Source: Erwinia_E haradaeae_A (GTDB lineage: Bacteria > Pseudomonadota > Gammaproteobacteria > Enterobacterales > Enterobacteriaceae). From it: a stretch of DNA of 64,000 bases. Within the stretch, counting starts at the first letter, position 1. Each line of letters begins with the position of its first letter. The notes under the pieces are model-generated. The model did not search any database and was not told where the DNA came from. It worked only from the letters and a program-made list of their open reading frames with translations. Positions 29,200 through 38,692 of this stretch are shown here, in pieces. The position numbers and the translations under genes were made by a program. The stretch lies in NCBI RefSeq assembly GCF_900698965.1, contig NZ_LR217725.1, positions 558,001-622,000 on the forward strand. The letters are read 5' to 3'.

Positions 29200-29899
29200 A
29201 ATGATATGTAACAATAGTGCTGATTAATTTTAAAACTAATTGTTCCTCCATGTGTGTTACACTAAACATATGATGTTATAAAATGATGTTATAAAAAATA
29301 TATTACAAAAATATATTATTGAAAATAGTTATTTTGCGATATCATGTTGAATAAATTACCAAAACTCATCATTTATCTTCTTTCTTGATGTTACTTAATC
29401 TTACTATAATATCTTTTATTAAGTATCCATCAATCATTAGAAGTTACATTTTTATTATGTACATGCATTATAACATCTGTTGATGATTCTACCAGAGTCA
29501 TAGGTTATTTTATAATGCATGGATGTTTTATAGTATTGTACGATGCAGCGATCTTTAGTGACAAAATTACACTATATCATGTTTTAAAAGCATCTATAAC
29601 AACATTAACAGTTGATTCTTTTGTAGTTTTATAATTAAATTAATCTCATATTATGAGCTATTGAGATGATATTTTATCACCTGTACGATACACATCGGTG
29701 ATTACTGGGGAGAATGATCATTTTCATTTATAGGATTCAGATAATCATCTGTTTCAGAAAACTTATTAAAAACTTTAAAATACTGTATAATTTTCAACTT
29801 GATTATCTTTAGTATCATTCTGATATTATTAGGGATTTCAAATACAGATAAATCTTAATATTTTAATACTTGCGTTATGTTATCTCAAAAAAGTAAGAT

Positions 29900-29929
29900 A
29901 GAGTAATGAGTAATAGAGTAATGAGTAAT
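29900..29929. repeat. Perfect 15-base tandem duplication in the fruB leader
   Basis: AGAGTAATGAGTAAT occurs twice without change, ending 47 bases before the fruB start. It is close enough to lie in the promoter or 5' leader of the fructose operon. Confidence 0.85.
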
Positions 29930-29976
29930 TAAGGAAGGCCAGATACAATGATTTATATTTCGCAACAAGGAGAGCT

Positions 29977-31116
29977 ATGCTGCAGCTAGCACTTAATGCC
30001 ATTACGCCCGGAGCATGGGCGGGCGACAAAAAAGATGCGATTCGTCAAGTTTCTGTTGCTTTAGCTGCAGCCGGTAACGTTAGCGGTGACTACTTAGAGG
30101 CAATGCTAGAACGTGAAAAACAAACTTCTACTTACTTAGGTAACGGAATAGCTATTCCGCATGGAACGATTAATTCTCGCCATTTGGTGCTAAAAACTGG
30201 CATACAAGTATTTCAGTTTCCAGATGGAGTAGATTGGGGAGATCAGCAGATTGCGTATGTAGTCATTGGTATCGCCGCTAAATCTGATGAACACCTTGAG
30301 TTACTACGACAGATAACCCATGCATTACATGATGAAAGTCTGACTAGCAAACTCAAAAACACTCATTCAGCTACAACTTTACGCAGTATCTTAATTGGAG
30401 AGCAACATTCTCAATCATTTATCTTGGATGCTGCGCTCATTGCTACTGACGTAGAAAGCAATAACTTGATCACTTTACAAGCAATAAATGCAGGTTTACT
30501 TAAGCAAGCTGGTTTAGTAGACAGTTTTTTTGTGGCACAGATTGTGTCAAATCCACCTCTTAATCTTGGACAAGGCATATGGCTTAATGAAAGTTCTCAT
30601 GGAAATGTAACAAATGGTATTGCAATCAGTCGTGCGATGCGTCCGTTCCATGTGCAAGGCGAAAAAGTTTCACTATTAATCACTGTGTCTATAATTGATG
30701 AGAAACCATTAGTAGTTCTTAATTGTTTGAGTCATTTACTAATAAAAAACGAGTGTGATCAGCTACTGCACGGAGATCCCCATTGTATTGTTGAATTATT
30801 AACCAATAAAACTTTAGATTCTCAAGAGTTAGCGGTAACAGAGGAGTTTATAATCCATAATCAACATGGGCTACATGCACGTCCCGGTGCTGTATTGGTT
30901 AATTTAATTAAAGGATTTAACTGTAAAGTCAGTGTTATTAATCTTGATGGTAATGGACAGCCTGCTAATGGTAGAAGTTTAATGAAGATGGTCTCGCTTG
31001 GTGTCAAAAAGGGTCATCGTTTACGATTTATTGCCAGAGGTCAAGAAGCGCAAAAAATGATATTCGCAGTTAGAGAAGCGATTGCCAATGGTTTAGGTGA
31101 AAATAAAAATGAGTAA
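29977..31116 (+). CDS. fruB: Fructose PTS diphosphoryl transfer protein FruB (EIIA-FPr)
   Basis: FruB carries phosphate from enzyme I to FruA during fructose uptake. The product is 379 residues (376 in E. coli). The N-terminal EIIA domain has its phosphorylated histidine at His62 (GIAIPHGT). A linker domain follows, and the C-terminal HPr-like domain has its active histidine near residue 300 in HGLHARPGAVLV. AAGGAG lies four bases before the ATG. It is the first gene of the tight operon fruB-fruK-fruA. The FPr domain can in principle replace HPr, so the system needs only enzyme I (ptsI) from elsewhere. In E. coli the operon is repressed by Cra; I see no Cra-like operator here. Confidence 0.97.
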   Translation: MLQLALNAITPGAWAGDKKDAIRQVSVALAAAGNVSGDYLEAMLEREKQTSTYLGNGIAIPHGTINSRHLVLKTGIQVFQFPDGVDWGDQQIAYVVIGIAAKSDEHLELLRQITHALHDESLTSKLKNTHSATTLRSILIGEQHSQSFILDAALIATDVESNNLITLQAINAGLLKQAGLVDSFFVAQIVSNPPLNLGQGIWLNESSHGNVTNGIAISRAMRPFHVQGEKVSLLITVSIIDEKPLVVLNCLSHLLIKNECDQLLHGDPHCIVELLTNKTLDSQELAVTEEFIIHNQHGLHARPGAVLVNLIKGFNCKVSVINLDGNGQPANGRSLMKMVSLGVKKGHRLRFIARGQEAQKMIFAVREAIANGLGENKNE

Positions 31117-32068
31117 ACGCGTAGCTACTGTTACTTTTAATCCGGCCTACGATTTAGAGGGGCACGTCTCACATCTTGAGCGTGGAGAGTTAAACTTAAT
31201 TAACACAATCAGTGTACATGCAGCCGGTAAAGGAATTAATGTAGCTAAGATACTCAGAGATCTTAATATCGATGTAACAGTGTTTGGTTTTTTGGGAAAA
31301 AAAAATAAGGACGACTTTCTTCGCCTTTTTAAAAAAAAAGGCATTATTAATCAATTTCACCTTGTGGACGGATACACTCGTACAAATATCAAGCTAACGG
31401 AAGATGATGGAGAGCTGACAGAAATTAATTGCTCCGGATTTAAAGTCACCGCGCAAGCATGGGAGAGTTTCTTAATTAAGTTTCGTACTATCTTTAACCA
31501 GTTTGATGCACTTTGCATTAGTGGTAGTCTACCACCTGGTATTGATCTCTCTGCCTTTATATATTGGATGAAACAAGCTCGCAGATATTGTCCATGTATA
31601 ATATTTGATAGTAGCCACGAGACGTTTATTGCAGGGCTCAGTGCAAAGCCTGATCTTATAAAACCTAATCGCCGCGAGTTAGAAATTTTTATAGGACATC
31701 CTTTACCGACTCAAGAAGACGTGATTAATGCCGCCCACATCCTGCGTGGAAAAGGTGTCCAGCATGTAGTGATCTCAATGGGTCGTGAAGGGGCGATATT
31801 GGTTAATTCTAATGGAGTATGGATATCGAAACCGCCATTTTGTGATGTCATTAGTACTGTAGGAGCAGGAGATGCTATGGTTGGTGGGCTAATTTATGGA
31901 CTGCTTATGCACAAATCCAGTGAATATACTCTGCGTTTTGCTACTGCTGTTTCTGCACTGGCCGTTAACCAAAGCAGTGTTGGTATCACTGACTACACAC
32001 AATTATCTACGATGATGAAGCGTGTTGATCTGTATCCTTATACAACACTATCCTCTGGAGATATATAA
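31109..32068 (+). CDS. fruK: 1-phosphofructokinase FruK
   Basis: FruK phosphorylates fructose 1-phosphate to fructose 1,6-bisphosphate, feeding imported fructose straight into glycolysis. The product is 319 residues (312 in E. coli). It is a PfkB-family kinase: the N-terminal VTFNPAYDL, the sugar-binding GKGINVAKIL, and near the C-terminus the catalytic STVGAGDAMVGG motif with its base aspartate. The ATG at 31109 overlaps the end of fruB by 8 bases, as expected for coupled translation; a start at 31097 would add four residues. The stop overlaps the first base of fruA (TAATG). Confidence 0.96.
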   Translation: MSKRVATVTFNPAYDLEGHVSHLERGELNLINTISVHAAGKGINVAKILRDLNIDVTVFGFLGKKNKDDFLRLFKKKGIINQFHLVDGYTRTNIKLTEDDGELTEINCSGFKVTAQAWESFLIKFRTIFNQFDALCISGSLPPGIDLSAFIYWMKQARRYCPCIIFDSSHETFIAGLSAKPDLIKPNRRELEIFIGHPLPTQEDVINAAHILRGKGVQHVVISMGREGAILVNSNGVWISKPPFCDVISTVGAGDAMVGGLIYGLLMHKSSEYTLRFATAVSALAVNQSSVGITDYTQLSTMMKRVDLYPYTTLSSGDI

Positions 32069-33759
32069 TGAAAACCCTACTAATCATTGACTCCTCGTTA
32101 GGACGAGCCGCACAGCATATAGCTAAACAAATTACTATGGAAGCGGCACATGCAATTGGTGTCACGTTAACTAAAAATATCGAAGAGGCACATCTAATAT
32201 TTGCTTTAGGTAATACACAACCAGTGGATAATAGGTTTATTGGTAAGTCTTTGTATCTGATAGATATCAAGCATTTCATGCGCTCTCCAAAGAAATGTTT
32301 AGCACAAGCCCTAACAGATGCTAAACCATATAGTATACCAACCGCTAAAGCAAATTCTTTGATAGATTTGAAAAGTACATTCAAGAGGGTGCTAGCAATA
32401 ACTGCATGCCCTACAGGCGTCGCGCATACTTTTATGGCTGCTGAAGCACTTAGTGTTGAGGCTAAAAAGCGAGGATGGTGGATTAAAGTAGAAACACGGG
32501 GCTCAATAGGCAGACAAAATATCATTACTACTGATGAAATCGCGTTAGCAGATTTCATAATTGTTGCAACCGATATTGAAGTTGATTTGATCAAATTTTC
32601 TGGTAAAAGAATTTACAGAACCTCAACTTGCTTAGCACTGAAAAATACAAAACAGGAACTAGATAATGCTGTCACTCAAGCTATCCCATACCATCCGCTA
32701 ATTAATCATAAAGGGGAAAAACAAAAAAAGAATCAAGAGAAGATTGGATTTTATCGTCATTTAATGACTGGTATTTCCTATATGTTACCTATGGTTGTTG
32801 CTGGAGGTCTCATTACTGCTTTTTCTTTTGCAGTGGGTAATGCAATATGCGATCATTCAGCTTTTTTTGTTACAGCGCTCACACAGATCGGAAGTGGTGC
32901 TGCTCTTATGCTCATAATACCAATTTTAGCAGGATTTATTGCTTTTTCTATTTCTGATCGACCCGGGTTAACGCCAGGTTTTATTGGGGGAATGCTAGCA
33001 ACTAACATAAACTCAGGTTTTATTGGTGGTATCATTGCCGGTTTTATTGCTGGTTATATGGTTAAATACCTCAACTCTTACATCCATATACCGAGCAGCA
33101 TGGAATCATTGAAGCCACTCTTAATCCTTCCTGTGATTTCTAGTTTATTAACCGGTCTTATAATGATATATATAATTGGAAAACCAGTTGCCGGGATAAT
33201 GCTTGGTCTCACTAGTGTCTTAGGGAATCTTGGCACCGCTAATGCTATACTTTTAGGAGGCATTTTAGGTGGCATGATGTGTATTGATATGGGTGGACCA
33301 CTAAATAAAGTAGCATATGCTTTTGGAATAGGTCTTCTTAGTTCAAAAACCTATGCACCAATGGCAGCCATTATGGCGGCTGGTATGGTACCCCCACTGT
33401 CAATGGGAATAGCAACACTGATTGTTCGTAACAAGTTTACTAAAAAACAAAGAATATTAGGTAAAACAGCCTTAGTACTAGGTATGTGTTTCATATCTGA
33501 AGGTGCTATTCCATTTGCTGCTCGAGATCCTGTACGTGTACTGTCTTGTTGTGTAATCGGTGGTGCAGTAACAGGTGCTATTTCTATGGCCATTGGTGTT
33601 CAATTAATGGTTCCACACGGTGGGTTGTTTGTGCTTCTGATGCCGGGGGTGGTTACTCCAGTAATTGGTTATCTTTCAGCGATTGTTATAGGTACTCTAT
33701 TAGCAGGTATATCTTACGCACAGGTAAAATCTCCAGAGAAAGAGATTTCTGAATTTTAA
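32068..33759 (+). CDS. fruA: Fructose PTS permease FruA (EIIB'BC)
   Basis: FruA transports fructose across the inner membrane and phosphorylates it at C1. The product is 563 residues, the E. coli length. A degenerate EIIB' domain (about 1-95) lacks the active cysteine. The functional EIIB domain follows, with Cys114 in ITACPTGVAHTFMAAEAL. The EIIC part (about 225-560) has eight or more hydrophobic segments. The sugar-site-like GGPLNKVAYAF and ISEGAIPFAARDP motifs are conserved. It starts at the last base of the fruK stop and ends a complete three-gene fructose operon. The gene nfo is convergent 73 bases downstream. Every expected motif is intact, so the system looks functional. Confidence 0.97.
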   Translation: MKTLLIIDSSLGRAAQHIAKQITMEAAHAIGVTLTKNIEEAHLIFALGNTQPVDNRFIGKSLYLIDIKHFMRSPKKCLAQALTDAKPYSIPTAKANSLIDLKSTFKRVLAITACPTGVAHTFMAAEALSVEAKKRGWWIKVETRGSIGRQNIITTDEIALADFIIVATDIEVDLIKFSGKRIYRTSTCLALKNTKQELDNAVTQAIPYHPLINHKGEKQKKNQEKIGFYRHLMTGISYMLPMVVAGGLITAFSFAVGNAICDHSAFFVTALTQIGSGAALMLIIPILAGFIAFSISDRPGLTPGFIGGMLATNINSGFIGGIIAGFIAGYMVKYLNSYIHIPSSMESLKPLLILPVISSLLTGLIMIYIIGKPVAGIMLGLTSVLGNLGTANAILLGGILGGMMCIDMGGPLNKVAYAFGIGLLSSKTYAPMAAIMAAGMVPPLSMGIATLIVRNKFTKKQRILGKTALVLGMCFISEGAIPFAARDPVRVLSCCVIGGAVTGAISMAIGVQLMVPHGGLFVLLMPGVVTPVIGYLSAIVIGTLLAGISYAQVKSPEKEISEF

Positions 33760-33766
33760 TTACGTT

Positions 33767-33787
33767 AAAAATATTCATGATATTTTT
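33767..33787 (+). terminator. AT-only hairpin with T-run after fruA
   Basis: Arms AAAAATAT (33767-33774) and ATATTTTT (33780-33787) form an 8-bp stem with a 5-base loop, ending in five T, seven bases after the fruA stop. The stem is all A-T and therefore weak. Because it is symmetrical it could also serve nfo on the other strand. Confidence 0.35.
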
Positions 33788-33816
33788 AGAACAGATGTCC
33801 ATTTCAGAATCGATTA

Positions 33817-33857
33817 GTCTCTATCTCTATCTCTAATCTCTATCTCTATCTCTATCT
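33817..33857. repeat. 6-base tandem repeat at the nfo 3' end
   Basis: ATCTCT-type units repeat about six times, with one interruption (an extra A) that creates the nfo stop codon on the minus strand. The repeat encodes the Asp-Arg tail of Nfo. Slippage here would directly change the length of the protein tail. Confidence 0.85.
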
Positions 33858-34702
33858 TGCTCAGATTTTAGCCAAGCGATTTCTTCTTTCCAGTAATTTT
33901 GGTTTACAGTTTCTAGGATCATTGGAATACGATTAAATCGTTTGCCCTTCATGATCCAACTAAATACTGTGCGCCCTATAGTGCCCATACCTAGATTATG
34001 GTGACGATCTACTCGACTATGAAACTGACTTTTAGAATCATTAAGATGCAATCCACGTAAATACTGAAATCCTATGATCCTATCAAACTCAGAAAATGTT
34101 TTAATGCAGGACTCTTCAGTGCGTAGCTCATAACCACTAGCAAAAGCATGGCAGGTGTCTATACATACACCAATACGAGATTTATCTTCTACTGCATTAA
34201 TAATAGCAGATAAATGTTCAAATAAAAACCCCATGGTACTTCCTTGTCCTGCGGTATTTTCTAGAATAATAGTAACTCCTTTAGTTTTACTAAGAGTAAG
34301 ATTAATTGATTCAGCAATGCGTTGCAGGCATTGGTTTTCTGTTATCATTTTTAAATGATTACCTGGGTGTATATTTAGTAATGTTAAACGTAATTGCTGA
34401 CATCGAAAAACTTCATCTAGAAAAGCAATGCGAGATTTTTCTAATCCATCTGATCTGGGGTGACCTAGGTTAATTAGATAGCTACCATGCGGAAGAATTT
34501 GTGCCGATTGATATTGATATTTCGCACATGCGTGATGAAAGGCATAAATGCCTTGAGAAGTAAGGGGAGGTGCGCACCACTGGCGTTGATTTTTAGTAAA
34601 AAAAGCAAACGCCGTTGCTTGTAATGCTGCAGCACGTTCTACCGCGCGCTCTAAACCGCCAGCTATGCTAACATGGGCGCCAATATATTTCATTGTGCTC
34701 AT
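33833..34702 (-). CDS. nfo: Endonuclease IV (AP endonuclease) Nfo
   Basis: Nfo cuts DNA 5' to abasic sites and removes blocked 3' ends in base excision repair, using three zinc ions. The product is 289 residues (285 in E. coli). The TIM-barrel fold shows the N-terminal YIGAHVSIAGG, the metal ligands in NIHPGNH, ILENTAGQG, GVCIDTCHAFASGY and HLNDSK, and the RVDRHHNLGMGTIG segment. The last residues are DRDRDRD, encoded by a hexanucleotide repeat and replacing the usual family end. The gene is convergent to fruA, the same vicinity as in E. coli. Its retention suggests that abasic-site repair is still needed. Confidence 0.95.
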   Translation of the reverse strand: MSTMKYIGAHVSIAGGLERAVERAAALQATAFAFFTKNQRQWCAPPLTSQGIYAFHHACAKYQYQSAQILPHGSYLINLGHPRSDGLEKSRIAFLDEVFRCQQLRLTLLNIHPGNHLKMITENQCLQRIAESINLTLSKTKGVTIILENTAGQGSTMGFLFEHLSAIINAVEDKSRIGVCIDTCHAFASGYELRTEESCIKTFSEFDRIIGFQYLRGLHLNDSKSQFHSRVDRHHNLGMGTIGRTVFSWIMKGKRFNRIPMILETVNQNYWKEEIAWLKSEQDRDRDRD

Positions 34703-35551
34703 CCTAATAGGTTGATAAATGATTTAAATACCACTAACTCTCTTTGCTAATGTTGTGAAAATTGCAATACGTATAAAAACTCTCATAGAGCCACACCATA
34801 TGGATGATGGTCATTAATCATTATTAGATGTATTCATCTATATATCACTGAATTCGAGAGATACAGATAGGATCTATTTATAGAGATACAAGAAACATCT
34901 CATATCATATAATTAAAATTTTCATTTTAATTATATGAATAATTTTACATATCTCATAATAGAGGATTATATTAGATGCCGTCTATTCACGATAGAGATC
35001 ACATGATCTTTCTTATATATTCAAACATCCTATTCCTTATATGTTTAATATTCGTATAATAATCTGCTATGTATACACCAGCCTGCATACACTAAAGCGT
35101 GATAAACATTAACGTGATCTAAACTCGTAGTATATCTATTGCATTAGCTTAACCTGTGTACTATTAGGAGAAATCCAATAGCCGTAATTTCGAAGTGTTC
35201 AATATTAAGACATCAGAGAATTATAGCTATACATGATATATGTCAACTATGGCCCCCTAAATCTCTGTATTATCAGATCCTTGTTCTAAATATTTAGATA
35301 CAGATGACATGAAATAATTTTTTAAATTTTTAATAGATAATTTTAATAGATCATTACGAACCTGTTAATTGCAGTGTGCGTTATCTCACTATATATTCTA
35401 TATAATTCCTATTACACTTCCGATAGGTTCGTATTTTCACGTATTCACGATGCGGCGCAATGTCACTCACGCTCAAGAAGTATATGCAATTAATTGCTTT
35501 AAGCAGTAATGATGATACAGCTCACTAATCTTAAGAGATATATATCTTATA
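34703..35551. other. Non-coding region, nfo to mepM
   Basis: About 850 bases, upstream of nfo and downstream of mepM. No gene is recognised. Its only strong element is the 15-bp inverted repeat at 34905-34938. Confidence 0.55.
34905..34938. repeat. Inverted repeat, 15-bp perfect stem, 4-base loop
   Basis: Arms 34905-34919 and 34924-34938 are exact reverse complements with loop TTTC. It starts about 200 bases upstream of the nfo start. No T-run follows on either side. The geometry (15-16 bp, 4-base loop) resembles the repeat at 17538-17573, but the sequence is different. Confidence 0.85.
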
Positions 35552-36883
35552 TTATTTGTTATTTAGCTGAAATATTATCTTTTTTGCTTTATCTAGGTAA
35601 GCACGTCGTTCTATTCCTGTTAATCCTTCCATGCGGGGCAATCTAGCAGTAAGAGGGTTTACAGCTTGGTTGTTGACCCAGATCTCAAAATGAACATGTG
35701 GCCCCGTAGAGCGTCCAGTATTACCGGAAAGTGCAATATGTTCACCACGCTTTACTTTCTGTCCTGCCTTTACTAGCAGGGTTTTTAAATGCATATAGCG
35801 CGTCATATATTGATGACCATGCCGTATAGCTACATATTTTCCAGCTGTACTGCTAAATTTAGATACAATTACCTCACCATCCCCTATTGCCAATACAGGG
35901 GTTCCGATAGGAACTGCAAAATCAACACCTTTATGTGGTATAATTTTACCAGTTATTGGATTAGGTCGCCTAAGATTAAACGGAGATGAAACGCGATACT
36001 TATTCACGGTAGGAAATCGCATAAAACCACTGGTTAATCCAGACCCAGTACGGTCATAATACTTACCATTAGCAGCCCGAATGGCATAATAATCCTTACC
36101 AGTATTATGCACTCTTACCCCTAATAGTTCACTTTTCTGTTTCTTACCATTTAACATTGCATACATCGTCAATATCTCAAAACGATCGCCATCACGAAGC
36201 TTGCGAAAATCTACTTGCCATTGTAGAGATTTAATGACTGATTGGATTTCTCTACTATTTAATCCCACTAATTTGGCGCTATTGATAAAGCTAGCACTGA
36301 CTACTACTGTTGTAATTTTTCGCCGAAACGAACCAGTTTTAAGTGACAAAGATAGTTTAAAGCCTTTTTGAATGCGCTCATAACATCTGATTTCACCTTG
36401 AGAAAGCTCCCATGTTAAATGTTGCAGTTGATGCTTATCATTTATCTTCCATGATAGTTTTTGACCAATGCGTAAATTATTCAACCTTGTATCACATTTT
36501 ACTAATTGAATAATATCTAACAACTCTACATCATACTGGCTGATTATGCTGCTAAGTGTATCACCACGAGTAACGATATAATCATGGATACTAGCTTCAT
36601 TGGAGATAGCATTGTCCATTTCATCTTTAGGTAAATCATCTTCAATAGCTGGGCTTTCTTCGTCAAGAGGCTCGCTATCTTTTGGAAGAGCAGCGCTGGT
36701 CTGATTATTTTTAGAGTGAGCATAGTCAACTGACAGACTAGCGCTATTGGCATAGCCAATATAGGATTTTACACTAAAACTAGAAACAATGAATGGCACC
36801 ACCGTAAATGCGCTTAATATAATAGGGTGAAGACAAGATAAACCATAAAACGCTAAACTTATAGCGTTGAGTTTTTTCTGCAC
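35552..36883 (-). CDS. mepM: Murein DD-endopeptidase MepM
   Basis: MepM cleaves D-Ala-mDAP cross-links in peptidoglycan to let new strands be inserted; it acts in the periplasm. The product is about 443 residues (440 in E. coli). A hydrophobic anchor or signal segment lies near residues 17-40. A LysM domain follows (YIVTRGDTLSSII), then an OapA-like middle region. The C-terminal LytM/M23 zinc peptidase has ligands in HKGVDFA and in GPHVHFEIW. I chose the GTG at 36881-36883, five bases after GGGAG on the minus strand and giving the family start MQ; an earlier GTG at 36889 overlaps the ribosome binding site. It follows znuA by 15 bases and is probably cotranscribed, as in E. coli. It is the only hydrolase seen near the wall synthesis genes. 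Confidence 0.94.
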   Translation of the reverse strand: MQKKLNAISLAFYGLSCLHPIILSAFTVVPFIVSSFSVKSYIGYANSASLSVDYAHSKNNQTSAALPKDSEPLDEESPAIEDDLPKDEMDNAISNEASIHDYIVTRGDTLSSIISQYDVELLDIIQLVKCDTRLNNLRIGQKLSWKINDKHQLQHLTWELSQGEIRCYERIQKGFKLSLSLKTGSFRRKITTVVVSASFINSAKLVGLNSREIQSVIKSLQWQVDFRKLRDGDRFEILTMYAMLNGKKQKSELLGVRVHNTGKDYYAIRAANGKYYDRTGSGLTSGFMRFPTVNKYRVSSPFNLRRPNPITGKIIPHKGVDFAVPIGTPVLAIGDGEVIVSKFSSTAGKYVAIRHGHQYMTRYMHLKTLLVKAGQKVKRGEHIALSGNTGRSTGPHVHFEIWVNNQAVNPLTARLPRMEGLTGIERRAYLDKAKKIIFQLNNK

Positions 36884-36898
36884 ATACACTCCCTTAAT

Positions 36899-37867
36899 TT
36901 AATCCCCCTGTAAACAGCTACTATACTGATTAGATAACTTTATAAGAAATTTGACGTAGCTATCTTTACTTATCGGTATGTCTGTGCCAAGAGGGTCCAG
37001 TGTGCCAAAACGAACATTAGTTCCTCTAGAGATCGCTTTTACTACGGTTGGTTTGAATTGTGGTTCAGTAAAGACGCATTTCGCTTTTTTTGAAAACAAT
37101 TGCCTCTGTATTTGATGTAAACGCTGAGCACCTGGTTGAACCTCTGGATTAACAGTGAAATAACCAGCAGGGATTAGGCTATAATATTTTTCAAAATAGG
37201 TGTAAGCATCATGAAAAACAAAATAGCCCTGACCTTTTAATGGCCCAAGCTGTTGATTAATTATTTTATTCATTGTTACGATGGAGTCTTTAAAATACTG
37301 CAAATTCGTATTTAGTTGATCTTGATTTTCGGGCATGTGCCCTAATAATTTAAAATAAATAGCAGTAGCTATCTGAATTGCAACCTCGGGTGACATCCAT
37401 AGGTGCATGTTATATTTATTGCGATAATGTTCATACTGATGATGTGCACAATGCCCTCTATCTTGGATTTTTTGAGACTTATTGCTATCTCTAGATTCCT
37501 TGTGTAATTCATTACGTATCAGCAATGACTGTACCCCAGGTAACTTATGTATTTCGATAGTATTTTGTATCGGTAATTCGTTTAAAGGTTTCTTCATAAA
37601 CGATTCCATATCAGGACCAACCCAAATTACTAAGTCTGCCTCTCTAAGATTTTTGATATCTGATGGACGTAGTGCATAATTATGCACAGAGACACCTTCT
37701 GGCAAAAGAATCTTCACCCGAGTGATACCGTCAGCAATAGATGCAGCAATAAAACCTAATGGTTTTATTGAGGCGATAATTGTAGCTTTAGTTGAGAATG
37801 ACAGAAATACTATAAATATAGCCAAAACCAGAATGGAAATTTTTCGCAAGTTTTTATGTAAGACCAT
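36899..37867 (-). CDS. znuA: Zinc ABC transporter periplasmic binding protein ZnuA
   Basis: ZnuA captures zinc in the periplasm and hands it to ZnuBC. The product is 322 residues. An N-terminal hydrophobic signal peptide (about 10-28) is followed by the cluster A-I binding-protein fold. Expected zinc ligands are the histidines in VSVHNYALRPSD, in NMHLWMSPE and in YFVFHDAYTYFEKY. The family's central His/Asp-rich loop is present but short (GHCAHHQYEHYRN). The C-terminus keeps the second cysteine of the usual pair (SSCLQGD). It is divergent from znuC, with about 64 bases between start codons, where Zur would be expected to act. No clear Zur box is visible to me. Confidence 0.95.
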   Translation of the reverse strand: MVLHKNLRKISILVLAIFIVFLSFSTKATIIASIKPLGFIAASIADGITRVKILLPEGVSVHNYALRPSDIKNLREADLVIWVGPDMESFMKKPLNELPIQNTIEIHKLPGVQSLLIRNELHKESRDSNKSQKIQDRGHCAHHQYEHYRNKYNMHLWMSPEVAIQIATAIYFKLLGHMPENQDQLNTNLQYFKDSIVTMNKIINQQLGPLKGQGYFVFHDAYTYFEKYYSLIPAGYFTVNPEVQPGAQRLHQIQRQLFSKKAKCVFTEPQFKPTVVKAISRGTNVRFGTLDPLGTDIPISKDSYVKFLIKLSNQYSSCLQGD

Positions 37868-37931
37868 AATTCATTCCATATTAACAGGCTACGCATCATA
37901 TGCCAATATGTCCAATATTACATTAATTATA

Positions 37932-38657
37932 ATGAATATATCTACCTTAATATCGATTAAAGAAGTTACAGTAAAACTTGGTCAGTGCTTGGCACTAACT
38001 AATATATCACTAAATCTAGAATCAGGACGCATACTAACGTTAGTAGGCCCAAATGGAGCTGGCAAATCAACATTGGTCCGCATAGTTCTTGGATTGATCC
38101 GCCCTACTTTTGGTTCTGTATATCGTCTTTCGAAATTATCTATTGGTTACGTTCCTCAAAAAATGTTACTAGATGTTACGCTACCTTTAAGTGTAGGTCG
38201 ATTTATGCGACTGCGACCAAATGTAAAATATATAGATATTATACCTGCTTTAAGGCGTGTTCAGGCAGAACATCTCATAGCATTCCCTCTACAGAAATTA
38301 TCCGGAGGCGAAATGCAGAGAGTATTGCTCGCACGAGCATTGTTAAGTCAGCCGAAACTACTAGTTCTCGATGAACCAACTCAAGGTGTGGATATCAATA
38401 GCCAAATTGCACTTTATGATCTGATCGACCAACTGAGGCATGACTTCAATTGTGGTGTTTTAATGGTTTCACATGACTTACATTTTGTTATGGCTAAAAC
38501 TGACGAAGTGTTATGTCTAAATCGTCATATCTGTTGTTCTGGTACTGCTGAATCTGTATCACAACATCCAGAATTTATTTCAATGTTTGGTCCTGTTCGG
38601 GCGAAAAAACTAGCCTTTTATCGACACAAGAATGATAAGAATAATCATGATCTTTAA
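37932..38657 (+). CDS. znuC: Zinc ABC transporter ATPase ZnuC
   Basis: ZnuC powers high-affinity zinc import. The product is 241 residues (251 in E. coli), missing mainly the C-terminal end after RHKNDKNNHDL. Walker A is GPNGAGKST, the signature is LSGGEMQRVLLARAL, and Walker B is LLVLDEPTQG, followed by the switch histidine in MVSHDLHF. The conserved EVLCLNRHICCSG is specific to ZnuC. I chose the ATG at 37932, which places three residues before the conserved STLISIKEV; an ATG at 37908 would add eight. Larger upstream extensions would overlap znuA and are not family-like. It is followed after 35 bases by znuB. Confidence 0.95.
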   Translation: MNISTLISIKEVTVKLGQCLALTNISLNLESGRILTLVGPNGAGKSTLVRIVLGLIRPTFGSVYRLSKLSIGYVPQKMLLDVTLPLSVGRFMRLRPNVKYIDIIPALRRVQAEHLIAFPLQKLSGGEMQRVLLARALLSQPKLLVLDEPTQGVDINSQIALYDLIDQLRHDFNCGVLMVSHDLHFVMAKTDEVLCLNRHICCSGTAESVSQHPEFISMFGPVRAKKLAFYRHKNDKNNHDL

Positions 38658-38692
38658 TAACATATCCCGATACATAAGAGAGTTACCAGTTA

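Larger units (their letters stand above)
28827..29976. other. Non-coding region between divergent hemG and fruB
   Basis: About 1.15 kb. No gene is recognised. It is notable for short tandem duplications: 15 bases repeated at about 28837-28868, a 22-base unit twice at 29156-29199 with one mismatch, a 13-base unit near 29270-29296 and a perfect 15-base unit twice at 29900-29929. I found no clear palindrome of the Cra (FruR) type ahead of fruB. Confidence 0.55.

Noticed and set aside
32007..33593. Several long antisense ORFs opposite fruA, and similar ones opposite acnB, ftsZ and murG
   Set aside because: They are shadows of strongly conserved coding frames and have no independent support.
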